Source: Pseudothauera nasutitermitis (lineage in GTDB: Bacteria; Pseudomonadota; Gammaproteobacteria; Burkholderiales; Rhodocyclaceae). Taken from it: DNA of 64,000 nucleotides. Below, piece by piece: positions 38,987 through 48,212 of this stretch. The translations under genes and the position numbers were made by a program. Within the stretch, counting starts at the first letter, position 1. Each line of letters opens with the position of its first letter. The stretch covers positions 434,001 through 498,000 of the forward strand of contig NZ_SSOC01000002.1 of the NCBI RefSeq assembly GCF_004801295.1, written 5' to 3'. The notes under the pieces are model-generated. The model worked only from the letters and a program-made list of their open reading frames with translations, did not search any database and was not told where the DNA came from.

Positions 38987-40282
38987 TTACTGACGCTGCG
39001 CGAGTTCCGGAACGTCGCGCCGCGCCGCGCCGATGTACAGCTGGCGCGGACGGCCGATCTTGTATTCCGGATCGGTGATCATCTCTTCCCACTGGGTGAT
39101 CCAGCCCACCGTGCGCGCCAGCGCGAAGATGCAGGTGAACATGGAGGTCGGGATGCCCAGGGCCTTCTGCACGATGCCGGAGTAGAAGTCCACGTTGGGA
39201 TAGAGCTTCTTCTCGACGAAGTACTCGTCTTCCAGCGCGATCTTTTCCAGTTCCTTGGCGAGCTTGAACAGGCGGTCGTTCTCCAGGCCCAGCTCGCCCA
39301 GCACCTCGGCGCACACCGTGCCCATCAGCTTGGCGCGCGGGTCGAAGTTCTTGTACACGCGGTGGCCGAAGCCCATCAGCTTGAAGCTGTCGTTCTTGTC
39401 CTTGGCGCGCTTGATGTATTCGCCGACGCGGGAGACGTCACCGATCTCTTCCAGCATCTGCAGGCAGGCCTCGTTGGCGCCGCCGTGGGCCGGACCCCAC
39501 AGGCAGGCGATGCCGGCCGAGATGCAGGCGAAGGGATTGGCGCCCGAGGAACCGGCCAGACGCACCGTGGAGGTAGAGGCGTTCTGCTCGTGGTCGGCGT
39601 GCAGCGTGAAGATCACGTCCAGCGCGCGCACCAGTACCGGGTTCGGCTCATAGCGTTCGCACGGCGTGCCGAACATCATGTGCATGAAGTTGGCGGTGTA
39701 GTCCAGATCGTTGCGCGGGTACATGAAGGGCTCGCCCTTGTTGTACTTGTAGGCCATCGCGACGATCGTCGGCAGCTTGGCGATCAGGCGGTTGATCGAG
39801 ATGCTGCGGTGCTCGGCGTCGGAGAAGTCCATCGCATCGTGGTAGAAGGCCGACAGCGCGCCGACCACGCCCACCATGACCGCCATCGGGTGTGCGTCGC
39901 GACGGAAGCCCGAGTAGAACTTGGTCATCTGATCGTGCAGCATGGTGTGCTGCTTGATCGTGGTCTCGAAATTGACCTTCTGCTCGGCGTTCGGCAGTTC
40001 GCCGTTCTTCAGCAGATAGGCCACTTCCAGGAAGTTGCACTTGTCCGCCAGTTGCTCGATGGGGTAGCCGCGGTACAGCAATTCGCCCTTGTCGCCGTCG
40101 ATGAAGGTGATCTTGGACTTGCAGCTGGCCGTCGACAGGAAGCCGGAATCGTAGGTGAACAGCCCGGTCTTGCCGCCCAGGGTGCGGATGTCGATGACGT
40201 CCTGCCCATGGGTGCCAACCATCACCGGGAATTCCACGGTCTTGCCGTCGACGCTCAGGGTTGCGGTGCGTTCAGTGCTCAT
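38987..40282 (-). CDS. gltA: Citrate synthase (type II)
   Basis: 431 residues from ATG 40282. Condenses acetyl-CoA and oxaloacetate. Catalytic motifs: [50 protein letters not shown], and Asp in the C-terminal [18 protein letters not shown]. The long hexameric, NADH-sensitive class is expected from length and N-terminal domain. An upstream in-frame start at 40318 is less likely. Lies between sdhE and odhA. Confidence 0.98.
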   Translation of the reverse strand: MSTERTATLSVDGKTVEFPVMVGTHGQDVIDIRTLGGKTGLFTYDSGFLSTASCKSKITFIDGDKGELLYRGYPIEQLADKCNFLEVAYLLKNGELPNAEQKVNFETTIKQHTMLHDQMTKFYSGFRRDAHPMAVMVGVVGALSAFYHDAMDFSDAEHRSISINRLIAKLPTIVAMAYKYNKGEPFMYPRNDLDYTANFMHMMFGTPCERYEPNPVLVRALDVIFTLHADHEQNASTSTVRLAGSSGANPFACISAGIACLWGPAHGGANEACLQMLEEIGDVSRVGEYIKRAKDKNDSFKLMGFGHRVYKNFDPRAKLMGTVCAEVLGELGLENDRLFKLAKELEKIALEDEYFVEKKLYPNVDFYSGIVQKALGIPTSMFTCIFALARTVGWITQWEEMITDPEYKIGRPRQLYIGAARRDVPELAQRQ

Positions 40283-40372
40283 AGTTTGTCTCTCTTCCAT
40301 GCCCGTTAGACTATTCACAAACCCGCAGCCGCAGCCGCGGGCCGACTCCCTGTGGATGACTCCCTTGCCGCG

Positions 40373-40609
40373 CTAGCGTTCGCGCAGCAGGGCAATCATT
40401 TCTTGCCAGCGCTCCTGTCCGCACTCCTTGCTGCCGTTGACCATGGCCCACAGGTCGTAGTCGTCGCAGCGCAGCAGGTCGTCCAGATCCGCCAGTTGAT
40501 CGTCGGACAGACGATCGAAATGCCGCTCCAGAAAGCGCGTGAACACTAGGTCGAGCTCGAGCAAAGCCCGCCTGCACTGCCAGCGCACGCGCCCCCGGTT
40601 GATCGTCAT
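40373..40609 (-). CDS. sdhE: FAD assembly factor SdhE
   Basis: 78 residues. Small helical factor that promotes covalent FAD attachment to SdhA. The sequence RVRWQCRRALLELDLVFTRF corresponds to the family's RGxxE region, but the usual Gly is Ala (RALLE). The Arg and Glu are kept. Overlaps the sdhB stop by ATGA (40606-40609) and sits between sdhB and gltA, as in other betaproteobacteria. Confidence 0.9.
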   Translation of the reverse strand: MTINRGRVRWQCRRALLELDLVFTRFLERHFDRLSDDQLADLDDLLRCDDYDLWAMVNGSKECGQERWQEMIALLRER

Positions 40610-41316
40610 ACAGCCCGCCGCACCATCTGCTCCTTGATCTTGCCGATGGCGCGGGTCGGGTTGAGACCCTTCGGACAGACGTCGACGCAGTTCATGATGG
40701 TGTGGCAGCGGAACAGACGATACGGGTCCTCGAGGTTGTCAAGGCGCTCGTTGGTCGCCTGGTCACGCGTGTCGGCAATGAAACGGTAGGCCGCCAGCAG
40801 GCCCGCCGGGCCGACGAACTTGTCCGGGTTCCACCAGAACGACGGGCAGGAAGTCGAGCAGCACGCACACAGGATGCACTCGTACAGACCGTTGAGTTCC
40901 TCGCGGTCGTCCGGGCTCTGCAGGCGCTCGCGCTCCGGCGCCGGGTCGTTGTTGACCAGGTAGGGCTTGATGGAGTGGTACTGCTTGAAGAACTGCGTCA
41001 TGTCCACGATCAGGTCGCGGATCACCGGCAGCCCCGGCAGCGGGCGCAGCACGACGGGCTGCGGCAGGCCGTCGATGTCGGTCAGGCAGGCCAGGCCGTT
41101 CTTGCCGTTGATGTTCATCGCGTCCGAACCGCACACGCCTTCGCGGCAGGAACGGCGGAAGGACAGCGAATCGTCCTTGGTCTTCAGGCGCACCAGGGCA
41201 TCGAGCAGCTTCTTGTCGGAAGCTTCCAGCTCCACGCTGATGTCCTGCATGTACGGCTTTTCGTCCTTGTCCGGATCGTAGCGGTAGATCTTGAATTGAA
41301 CGGTACGCTTGCTCAT
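40606..41316 (-). CDS. sdhB: Succinate dehydrogenase iron-sulfur subunit
   Basis: 236 residues from ATG 41316. Carries the [2Fe-2S] site SCREGVCGSDAMNINGKNGL, and the C-terminal [4Fe-4S]/[3Fe-4S] sites CILCACCSTSCPSFWWN and CHTIMNCVDVCPKGLNP. Transfers electrons from SdhA FAD to quinone. 19 bp after sdhA. Confidence 0.98.
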   Translation of the reverse strand: MSKRTVQFKIYRYDPDKDEKPYMQDISVELEASDKKLLDALVRLKTKDDSLSFRRSCREGVCGSDAMNINGKNGLACLTDIDGLPQPVVLRPLPGLPVIRDLIVDMTQFFKQYHSIKPYLVNNDPAPERERLQSPDDREELNGLYECILCACCSTSCPSFWWNPDKFVGPAGLLAAYRFIADTRDQATNERLDNLEDPYRLFRCHTIMNCVDVCPKGLNPTRAIGKIKEQMVRRAV

Positions 41317-41335
41317 TTGTGCTGTTCTCCCGCGC

Positions 41336-43129
41336 TCAGTAGGTGCGCTTGGCGAGCGCGATGGGGTCCACGTCATCGGACAGGGGCTTCAGGTTCACCG
41401 GCTTGTAGTCGAGGCGGTTGCCCTCGGAGTACCACAGGGTGTGCTTGAGCCAGTTCTTGTCGTCGCGGCCGTTGGGATTCTCGGCGGTATCCGGCGCATC
41501 GTCGCGCACGTGGGCGCCGCGCGATTCCTTGCGCGCCTCGGCGGAGATCATCGTCGCCTTGGCGACCTCGATCAGGTTGTCGAGCTCCAGCGCTTCGGTA
41601 CGCGCGGTGTTCCACACCTTGGACTTGTCGCCGATCTGGGTGGTCTTGGCCTGCTCGGCCACTTCCTTGATCTTTTCCACGCCTTCGACCAGCAGGTCGT
41701 TGAAGCGGAACACGCCGGCATGCTTCTGCATGGTGCGCTGCATGTCGAGGCGCACGTCATGCACCTCGGTGCCGCCCTTCTGCGTTTCCAGGCGGTTGAT
41801 GCGCGCCAGCGAGACGTCGGCGGCATCGGCGGGCAGCGGCTTCAGCGTCAGGTTGCCGGACTTGAAGTCCTCGACCACGGTTTCGCCCGCGGACTTGCCG
41901 AACACCAGCAGATCGAGCAGCGAGTTGGTGCCGAGGCGGTTGGCACCGTGCACCGAGGCGCAGGCGCATTCGCCGGCGGCGTAGAAGCCGGACACCGGGA
42001 CGTTCGGATTGCCGTCCTTGGGCACCACGACCTGGCCCTTGTAGTTGGTCGGAATGCCGCCCATCTGGTAGTGGCAGGTCGGCACCACCGGGATCGGCGC
42101 CTTGATCGGGTCCACACCGGCAAACTGGATGGAGATCTCGCGAATGCCAGGCAGGCGCTTCAGGATGGTCTCGGGCGACAGGTGGGTGATGTCCAGCAGC
42201 ACGTGATCCTTGTCCGGACCGCAACCACGCCCTTCATTGATCTCGGTGACCATGGAGCGGGACACGACGTCGCGCGAGGCCAGATCCTTCAGATTGGGCG
42301 CATAGCGCTCCATGAAGCGCTCGCCCGAGGCGTTGCGCAGAATGCCGCCTTCGCCGCGCACCCCTTCGGTGATCAGCACACCGGCACCGGCCACGCCGGT
42401 CGGGTGGAACTGCCAGAACTCCATGTCTTCCAGCGGGATGCCCGCACGCGCGGCCATGCCGACACCGTCGCCGGTATTGATGAAGGCGTTGGTGGAGCTG
42501 TAATAGATGCGGCCGGCACCGCCGGTGGCGAAGATGGTGGCCTTGGCGTGGAAGATGGAGACCTCGCCGGTTTCCATTTCGATCGCGGTCACGCCGACGA
42601 CATCGCCCTCGCTGTTGCGGATCAGGTCGAGCGCCATCCATTCGACGAAGAACTGGGTGTTGGCGCGCACGTTGCGCTGATACAGCGCGTGCAGCATGGC
42701 GTGGCCGGTACGGTCGGCGGCGGCACAGGAGCGCATCACCGGTGCCTGGCCGTAGTTCATCGAATGGCCGCCGAACGGACGCTGATAGATCTTGCCGTTG
42801 TCGGTACGGTCGAACGGCATGCCGTAGTGTTCGAGCTCGACCACCACCTCGTTGGCCTTGCGGACCATGAACTCGATGGCGTCCTGGTCACCCAGCCAGT
42901 CCGACCCCTTCACGGTGTCGTACATGTGCCAGTGCCAGTTGTCCTCGGTGGAGTTGCCCAGGGAAGCAGCCACCCCGCCCTGCGCCGCCACGGTGTGCGA
43001 GCGGGTCGGGAAGACCTTGGTGAGCACGGCGGTCTTCAGACCCGCCTCGGACAGTTGCAGCGCGGCGCGCAGACCGGCGCCACCAGCGCCGACGATGACC
43101 GCGTCAAAGGTACGCTTTGCGACGTTCAC
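41336..43129 (-). CDS. sdhA: Succinate dehydrogenase flavoprotein subunit
   Basis: 597 residues from a GTG at 43129, preferred over the GTG at 43144 because a GGAGG ribosome site lies 8 bp before it. FAD-binding VIVGAGGAGLRAALQLSEAG; flavinylated His in SHTVAAQGGVAA; substrate/active-site segments GEGGILRNASGERFMERYAP and SVHGANRLGTNSLLDLLVFG. Gap from sdhD is 2 bp. Confidence 0.97.
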   Translation of the reverse strand: MNVAKRTFDAVIVGAGGAGLRAALQLSEAGLKTAVLTKVFPTRSHTVAAQGGVAASLGNSTEDNWHWHMYDTVKGSDWLGDQDAIEFMVRKANEVVVELEHYGMPFDRTDNGKIYQRPFGGHSMNYGQAPVMRSCAAADRTGHAMLHALYQRNVRANTQFFVEWMALDLIRNSEGDVVGVTAIEMETGEVSIFHAKATIFATGGAGRIYYSSTNAFINTGDGVGMAARAGIPLEDMEFWQFHPTGVAGAGVLITEGVRGEGGILRNASGERFMERYAPNLKDLASRDVVSRSMVTEINEGRGCGPDKDHVLLDITHLSPETILKRLPGIREISIQFAGVDPIKAPIPVVPTCHYQMGGIPTNYKGQVVVPKDGNPNVPVSGFYAAGECACASVHGANRLGTNSLLDLLVFGKSAGETVVEDFKSGNLTLKPLPADAADVSLARINRLETQKGGTEVHDVRLDMQRTMQKHAGVFRFNDLLVEGVEKIKEVAEQAKTTQIGDKSKVWNTARTEALELDNLIEVAKATMISAEARKESRGAHVRDDAPDTAENPNGRDDKNWLKHTLWYSEGNRLDYKPVNLKPLSDDVDPIALAKRTY

Positions 43130-43131
43130 GC

Positions 43132-43479
43132 TTACAGCCTCCACAGAATCTGGGCAGCCCAGCCGGCGTAGCCGACGAGCAGGAAGATGGTGACCACGTG
43201 CAGGGCCAGACGCAGGCCGACCGGTTTCACGTAATCCATCCAGATGTCCCGCACCCCGATCCAGGCGTGGAAGAACAGCGCCAGGAAGAACAGGAAGGTG
43301 AGGAACTTGAACACACCGTTGGCGAACAGCGCGGACCAGGCTTCATGGCTGAATTCCGGCAGCGACAGCGCACAGGCGGCGAAGATCAGCGTATAGATCG
43401 CCATATAGACGGCGGTGGCACGCTGGGCGATCCAATCCTTGAGGCCGTAATGGGCCCCGACGACGATGCGATTTACCAT
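43132..43479 (-). CDS. sdhD: Succinate dehydrogenase membrane anchor subunit
   Basis: 115 residues from ATG 43479, three transmembrane helices. RATAVYMAIYTLIFAAC and the haem/quinone-site region FHAWIGVRDIWMDYVKP (His-Ala-x-x-G-x-R-D) are typical of SdhD. Overlaps sdhC by 7 bp. Confidence 0.93.
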   Translation of the reverse strand: MVNRIVVGAHYGLKDWIAQRATAVYMAIYTLIFAACALSLPEFSHEAWSALFANGVFKFLTFLFFLALFFHAWIGVRDIWMDYVKPVGLRLALHVVTIFLLVGYAGWAAQILWRL

Positions 43480-43859
43480 AGTGCCACCCCGATGACGGCG
43501 GTGAGCGCGAGGCTCACGATCAGAACGATGCGCGACGAATTGCGCGCTGGCTGCAGGTCGATGCCTTTGTGCAGATCGAGCAGCAGGAAGCGGATGCCCG
43601 CACAGAAGTGGTGCAGATAGGCCCACAGCAGCCCCAGCAGGACCAGCTTCGCCAAGGGGTGGCCCACTACCGCGCTGAAGGTAGCAAAGCTGTCCTGGCC
43701 GAGACTCAGATCGAACAGGTACAGCAGAAAAGGCAACAGCAGGAACAGCCCTGCCCCGCTGACCCGGTGAAGGATCGACACGATACTCGGCAATGGCATC
43801 CGGATCTCGTGGACGGCCAGATGCTTCGGCCTAGGTTTGCGCACACTCACTTCTGACAT
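43473..43859 (-). CDS. sdhC: Succinate dehydrogenase cytochrome b556 subunit
   Basis: 128 residues, three membrane helices. SdhC signature SIVSILHRVSGAGLFLLLPF (quinone-site Ser/Arg) and haem-ligand His region LLWAYLHHFCAGIRFLLLDL. First gene of sdhCDAB-sdhE, 108 bp downstream of the gntR stop on the same strand. Confidence 0.95.
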   Translation of the reverse strand: MSEVSVRKPRPKHLAVHEIRMPLPSIVSILHRVSGAGLFLLLPFLLYLFDLSLGQDSFATFSAVVGHPLAKLVLLGLLWAYLHHFCAGIRFLLLDLHKGIDLQPARNSSRIVLIVSLALTAVIGVALW

Positions 43860-43917
43860 GAAGTTTCCCCTCTTACATGTGCGGCGAGTTTTCCGCCGCT
43901 GCTCCCAAAATCGCCGG

Positions 43918-43923
43918 ATTATA
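43918..43923 (-). promoter_or_regulatory. Possible -10 element of the sdh operon
   Basis: Minus-strand TATAAT 58 bp before the sdhC start in an otherwise GC-rich gap. No good -35 is seen. A TCTTACATG stretch nearby (43871-43879) only weakly resembles half of the proposed GntR site. Confidence 0.4.
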
Positions 43924-43967
43924 TCCGTGCCACCGCCCGATCCCGCGCTGACGCGGCATCGGTTCGG

Positions 43968-44696
43968 TCAACTCAATTCATTCAGATAAAAATGTTCCGC
44001 GGTGGAATACAGCCCGCGCCGCCATTCGACCGGCTTGTCGCCATAGGTATAGGTCACCCGCTCCACGGACAGCAGCGGCGTTCCCTCAGCGACCTTCAGC
44101 GCCTCGCCGGTGGAACGGTCGGCGGCCACGGCGCGGATGCGCTCCTGCGCGCGGATCATGCGCAGCCCGAAGCGCGTCTCGAACAGGCTGTACAGCGAAC
44201 CGCTCCAGCCCTGCAGGGTTTCCATGGAAAGCCCCTGGAAGATTTCCCCGGGCAGATAGATTTCATCGATCACCACCGGCTTGGTGCCGAACCTGAGCAG
44301 GCGGCGCAGGATGATGATCGGTGCGCCCTGCTCGATGCCGAGCATGCGCGAGGCCTCCTGGCCGGCCTTGGCACGCCAGCAATCCAGCGGCACACTCTGC
44401 GGATGCGACAGATCGCCATCCATCGGCACCAGCCGCAGGAAACGGAACATTGCGCGGGGATCGTTGTGCGAGGCCACGTAGGTGCCCTTGCCCTGCTTGC
44501 GCACCAGCAGATTTTCGGCGGCCATCTCGTCGATCGCCTTGCGCACGGTGCCTTGCGACACGCTGAAGCGCGTAGCCAGTTCCTGTTCGCTCGGGATGAC
44601 CTGTCCGGGACGCCATTCCCCGGATTCAAGCGCCTGAAGGATCAGACTCTTGATCTGCCGATAGAGAGGGCTGAAGGTGGGCGATTCCTGGCTCAT
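43968..44696 (-). CDS. GntR-family (HutC/UTRA) transcriptional regulator
   Basis: 242 residues. Winged-helix domain 10-75 (SEQELATRFSVSQGTVRKAI, VRKQGKGTYVASH), then a UTRA ligand-binding domain ending VERVTYTYGDKPVEWRRGLY. It sits between the sdh operon and the divergent mdh gene, so it is a natural candidate for a local TCA-cycle regulator; the effector might be a TCA acid or CoA ester, which is speculation. A palindromic site lies in the spacer shared with mdh. Confidence 0.9.
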   Translation of the reverse strand: MSQESPTFSPLYRQIKSLILQALESGEWRPGQVIPSEQELATRFSVSQGTVRKAIDEMAAENLLVRKQGKGTYVASHNDPRAMFRFLRLVPMDGDLSHPQSVPLDCWRAKAGQEASRMLGIEQGAPIIILRRLLRFGTKPVVIDEIYLPGEIFQGLSMETLQGWSGSLYSLFETRFGLRMIRAQERIRAVAADRSTGEALKVAEGTPLLSVERVTYTYGDKPVEWRRGLYSTAEHFYLNELS

Positions 44697-44742
44697 CCGC
44701 GTATTGGAGCATAAAAAATCGATAACGTCTATGTATGGTCTT

Positions 44743-44767
44743 ATGTCTTATATATGATGTAAGACAT
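44743..44767. promoter_or_regulatory. Candidate GntR operator between gntR and mdh
   Basis: ATGTCTTA (44743-44750) and TAAGACAT (44760-44767) are perfect inverted 8-bp arms with 9 bp between. The left 14 bp (GTCTTATATATGAT) also nearly match GTCTTATATAAGAC, the symmetric form suggested by the acnB site at 55984. It lies 3 bp upstream of the mdh -35 element. Confidence 0.6.
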
Positions 44768-44770
44768 GAA

Positions 44771-44799
44771 TTGACAGGCCGCTCGCTTGCTTCTAACAT
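44771..44799 (+). promoter_or_regulatory. Sigma-70 promoter of mdh
   Basis: Perfect -35 TTGACA (44771-44776), 17-bp spacer, -10 TAACAT (44794-44799), followed by a leader of about 105 bp to the mdh ATG. Confidence 0.75.
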
Positions 44800-44911
44800 C
44801 CTGTGGCCCCGAGTTCTGCCCATCGCCCCGCCGGACTTAACCGCCCAAGGCGCGCAACCCCGGGCGCACGACCGAACCCACCGTACCGTCTTCTCTAGAG
44901 GGAGAATATCC

Positions 44912-45904
44912 ATGAGCAAAGCCCCCGTCCGCGTCGCCGTCACCGGTGCCGCCGGCCAGATCGGCTACAGCCTGCTGTTCCGCATCGCTTCCGGTGAAAT
45001 GCTGGGCAAGGACCAGCCTGTCATCCTGCAACTGCTCGACCTGCCCCAGGCCCAGAAGGCGGTCAAGGGCGTGATCATGGAACTGGAAGACTGCGCCTTC
45101 CCGCTGCTCGCCGGCGTGATCGCCACCGACGACCCCAACGTCGCCTTCAAGGACGCCCAGGTCGCCCTGCTGGTCGGCGCCCGTCCGCGCGGCCCCGGCA
45201 TGGAGCGCAAGGATCTGCTCACCGAAAACGCCAAGATCTTCACCGTCCAGGGCGCGGCCATCGGCCAGTACGCCGATCCGGACGTCAAGGTGCTGGTGGT
45301 CGGCAACCCCTGCAACACCAACGCCTACATCGCCAAGGAAGTGGCGGTGAAGTACGGCCGCGTGAAGGCCGGGAACTTCACCGGCATGCTGCGTCTGGAC
45401 CACAACCGCGCCCTGTCACAACTGGCCGCCAAGACCGGCCGCGACGTCGCCAGCCTGAAGAACCTGGTGGTGTGGGGCAACCACTCGCCCACCATGTACG
45501 CCGACTACCGCTTCGTGAAGTCCGGCGCCGACAGCGTCAAGAGCCTGATCAACGACGAAGCCTGGAACAAGGACGTCTTCCTGCCCACCGTCGGCAAGCG
45601 CGGCGCCGCCATCATCGAAGCGCGCGGCCTGTCCTCCGCCGCCTCGGCCGCCAACGCCGCCATCGACCACATCCGCGACTGGGTGCTGGGCTCCAACGGC
45701 GAGTGGGTCACCATGGGCATTCCGTCCGACGGTTCCTACGGCATCCCGGAAGGCATCATCTACGGCTTCCCGGTGACCACCGAGAATGGCGAATACAAGA
45801 TCGTCCAGGGCCTGGAAATCGACGCGTTCTCGCGCGAGCGCATGACCCACACGCTCAACGAACTGCTCGAAGAGCGCGAAGGCGTGAAGGACCTGCTCGC
45901 CTGA
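44912..45904 (+). CDS. mdh: Malate dehydrogenase
   Basis: 330 residues from ATG 44912, preceded by AGAGGGAGA. NAD-dependent oxidation of malate to oxaloacetate. Nucleotide-binding [20 protein letters not shown], mobile-loop arginines [16 protein letters not shown], catalytic His in [14 protein letters not shown]. The length (about 330) and the [10 protein letters not shown] motif place it in the class found in betaproteobacteria, distinct from E. coli Mdh (312). Divergent from gntR; a strong terminator follows. Confidence 0.97.
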   Translation: MSKAPVRVAVTGAAGQIGYSLLFRIASGEMLGKDQPVILQLLDLPQAQKAVKGVIMELEDCAFPLLAGVIATDDPNVAFKDAQVALLVGARPRGPGMERKDLLTENAKIFTVQGAAIGQYADPDVKVLVVGNPCNTNAYIAKEVAVKYGRVKAGNFTGMLRLDHNRALSQLAAKTGRDVASLKNLVVWGNHSPTMYADYRFVKSGADSVKSLINDEAWNKDVFLPTVGKRGAAIIEARGLSSAASAANAAIDHIRDWVLGSNGEWVTMGIPSDGSYGIPEGIIYGFPVTTENGEYKIVQGLEIDAFSRERMTHTLNELLEEREGVKDLLA

Positions 45905-45929
45905 CCGGCACGCAGCGCACGTGATGCAG

Positions 45930-45960
45930 GGCGCGCGGCTTCCGGCCGCGCGCCTTTTTT
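45930..45960 (+). terminator. Intrinsic terminator after mdh
   Basis: Ten-bp perfect stem GGCGCGCGGC / GCCGCGCGCC with a 5-nt loop and a T6 tail. Confidence 0.9.
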
Positions 45961-46018
45961 CTTTCATCGTCCCACTTGCTATGCTTGAACGCTTCCAAGA
46001 TCAAGCGCACCGAACCCG

Positions 46019-47014
46019 ATGAGTACAGCCCAGCACCCGCGTGACGTTCTGTTCGCCGGCGAAAAACCCTTCCCGGCCCTGCCCGTGGTCGACCACTACG
46101 CCGGCTCCGAAAAGCTGATGTGCAAGGCGCTCTCGCTGCAGCACGAATTCGGCCCCCTGTTCGATCTGACCTGCGACTGCGAGGACGGCGCGCGCGCCGG
46201 CGCGGAAGCCGAGCACGCGCAGATGGTCGTCGAAGTGGTCAACAGCGCGGACAACCGCCACGGCAGAGTCGGCGCGCGCATCCATGACATCACCCATCCC
46301 CACTGGCGGGCGGACCTCGACATCCTGGTGCGCGGCGCCGGTGCACGGCTGGCCTTCATCACCCTTCCCAAGGCCCGTTCGGCGGCCGACGCGGCCGAGC
46401 AGATCGCCGAACTGCGGCGCATCGAGGCCGAGATCGGCCTGGCCCGTGCCCTGCCGGTGCACGTGCTCATCGAAACCCACGGCGCCCTGCGCGAAGTCTG
46501 GCAGATCGGCGCGCTCGACGGCGTGGAGTCCCTGGATTTCGGCCTGATGGATTTCGTCTCTGCGCACCACGGCGCGATTCCCAGCAAGGCGATGACCAGC
46601 CCCGGGCAGTTCGAACATCCGCTGGTCGTGCGCGCCAAGGCGGATATCGCCGCCGCCGCGCTGGGCTGCGGCGTGGTGCCGACCCACAACGTCACCACCG
46701 AGCTCCAGGATGCCTGGGTGATCCGCATCGATGCCGAACGCGCGCGACGCGAATTCGGCTACCTGCGCATGTGGAGCATCCACCCCAGGCAGATTCTGCC
46801 CATTGTCGAGGCCATGCGCCCCGACTTCTCCGAGGTGGAAGACGCGGCGGGCATCCTGGGCGCTGCGCAGGATGCCAACTGGGGACCAATCCGCTACACA
46901 GGCCGCCTGCACGACCGGGCCTCCTACCGCTATTACTGGGAACTGCTGCAGCGCGCCCGCCAGACCGGCATGAATCTGCCGGACGACGTGACGCGCCGCT
47001 TCTTCGCCGACTGA
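46019..47014 (+). CDS. HpcH/HpaI aldolase / citrate-lyase (CitE-like) family protein
   Basis: 331 residues. TIM-barrel CoA-thioester lyase: DLTCDCEDGARAGAEAEHAQ (metal-binding acidic loop), FITLPKARSAADA, VHVLIETHGALREVWQI and the C-terminal MWSIHPRQILPIVEA. Relatives cleave malyl-CoA, citramalyl-CoA or methylmalyl-CoA. No other citrate lyase subunit is present, so it is not classical citrate lyase. It follows mdh but is behind a terminator, so it is probably transcribed separately. Confidence 0.88.
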   Translation: MSTAQHPRDVLFAGEKPFPALPVVDHYAGSEKLMCKALSLQHEFGPLFDLTCDCEDGARAGAEAEHAQMVVEVVNSADNRHGRVGARIHDITHPHWRADLDILVRGAGARLAFITLPKARSAADAAEQIAELRRIEAEIGLARALPVHVLIETHGALREVWQIGALDGVESLDFGLMDFVSAHHGAIPSKAMTSPGQFEHPLVVRAKADIAAAALGCGVVPTHNVTTELQDAWVIRIDAERARREFGYLRMWSIHPRQILPIVEAMRPDFSEVEDAAGILGAAQDANWGPIRYTGRLHDRASYRYYWELLQRARQTGMNLPDDVTRRFFAD

Positions 47015-47041
47015 AGCGCTGCTCAGCCGGCCGAGGGGCTT

Positions 47042-48007
47042 TCAGCCCTTTGCCGGCGGAGCCTTGCGCGCCGTACGCGGCCTGGCCGCAGGCTTGGCAG
47101 CCGCCTGCGCGGCGGAAGCCTCGGCCGCCGCCTTCACCTGTGCGGCTGCAGACGGCACCGCACTCGGCACTGCCGGTTTCGGAACGGCCGGTTTGGCCGC
47201 CGCCGGTTTCGATGCGGCCGGCTTGCCTGCCGGCGCCTTGGCTGCGGCTGGTTTCGGCGTTGCCGCCTTCTTCGCTACGCCCGCCTTCGCGGCCGTCACT
47301 GCCTTGGGTTTCGCCGCAGGCTTGGCGGCAGCTGCCGTGGGAGTCGAAACGGGCTGCGTTGCCGCCACCGGCGCCGGAACGGGTTTCGCCTTCACCGCAG
47401 CCGCCTTGGGGAGGCTTGCGGACTTGGGCGGGGCTGCAGGCTTGGCTGCTTTGGGCGCTGCCTTGGCGGCGGGTTTGGCCGTCACCGTACCGGCGGCCTT
47501 CTGCGGCACACCTCGCACGGCCCTCGACGGTGCGGCCCCGGCCGGAGCGCCAGCCGCCTTGGGCGTGGTGCCCGAAGCGGCCTTCTTCACCGTAGCAGCC
47601 GCGGGCTTGGCGGCCGCCACGGGTTTCTTCACGGCGGCTTTCGGCTTGCTCGCGGTTTTGGGCTTGACCACCGCTACGGGTGTCTTCGCCGCGGCAGCCG
47701 GCACCTTGGCGGGCGGGGGCACCGGGCGCTTGCGCACCGGGGCGGACTCCGAGAAGGCCGACAGCCAGGGCAGGAAGAAGTCGATCGCGGGCGGCTGGTC
47801 CTTGCGATCCTCGGCAAGTGCCGGCAGCCAGGGACTGGGCCGATTCGCCACGGAATCGAGCCATTCGCGCCACTGCTCGCCAACATAGGCGGCCCAGTCC
47901 TGCCAGGCGGACATGGGTCTGGCCCAGGCCGAAACGAACAGGCCGGACAACTCTGAATAGGGGGCGAAAAACGCCTTGCCGCCCTCGGAATCATCATTCC
48001 ATTTCAT
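47042..48007 (-). CDS. Trp-rich protein with long Ala/Lys/Pro (histone H1-like) tail
   Basis: 321 residues from ATG 48007. The first ~90 residues are unusual: eight Trp (at 3, 28, 35, 38, 46, 49, 60 and 81) in amphipathic stretches such as SAWQDWAAYVGEQWREWLD. The remaining ~230 residues are low-complexity Ala/Lys/Pro with repeats such as AAKPAAKPKA and PAAAKAPAGKPAASKPAAAK. Such tails bind DNA or polyanions (compare AlgP, histone-like proteins, PHA-granule PhaM). The N-terminus was not recognised. Phasin-like or nucleoid-associated roles are possible but unproven. Codon use is normal, and Ala/Lys/Pro wording is not a frame artefact, since the stop and start fit. Convergent with the citrate-lyase-like gene. 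Confidence 0.8.
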   Translation of the reverse strand: MKWNDDSEGGKAFFAPYSELSGLFVSAWARPMSAWQDWAAYVGEQWREWLDSVANRPSPWLPALAEDRKDQPPAIDFFLPWLSAFSESAPVRKRPVPPPAKVPAAAAKTPVAVVKPKTASKPKAAVKKPVAAAKPAAATVKKAASGTTPKAAGAPAGAAPSRAVRGVPQKAAGTVTAKPAAKAAPKAAKPAAPPKSASLPKAAAVKAKPVPAPVAATQPVSTPTAAAAKPAAKPKAVTAAKAGVAKKAATPKPAAAKAPAGKPAASKPAAAKPAVPKPAVPSAVPSAAAQVKAAAEASAAQAAAKPAARPRTARKAPPAKG

Positions 48008-48212
48008 CCTGCGCTCCTTCTCGGGACAGTACAAACGGATAGAGCTTACCGCAGACCCCGCACCGTTTGTGTAAACGTGCACGAAATACGCCCGAAAACC
48101 CCGCCGGACGCGAGGAACAGCCCTGTAGCGGCGCGCTGCGCGCGATGATATGGTTGCACGCGGGGAGACGTTCCCCGGCAACGACCGGCCTGGGCACACC
48201 CCGGCCCGCACG

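Noticed and set aside
34652-40309. 1885-codon open frame on the plus strand across the TCA genes
   Set aside because: It is antisense to lpdA, odhB, odhA and gltA, which have full motif support. Long antisense frames are expected in GC-rich coding DNA; the product is His/Arg/Gln-rich without domains.
43871-43884. GntR-type site upstream of sdhC
   Set aside because: CTCTTACATG matches only about half of the proposed palindrome.
47064-47888. Ala-rich open frame on the plus strand opposite the Ala/Lys/Pro protein
   Set aside because: A mirror of GCN codons on the other strand; no start context or domain.
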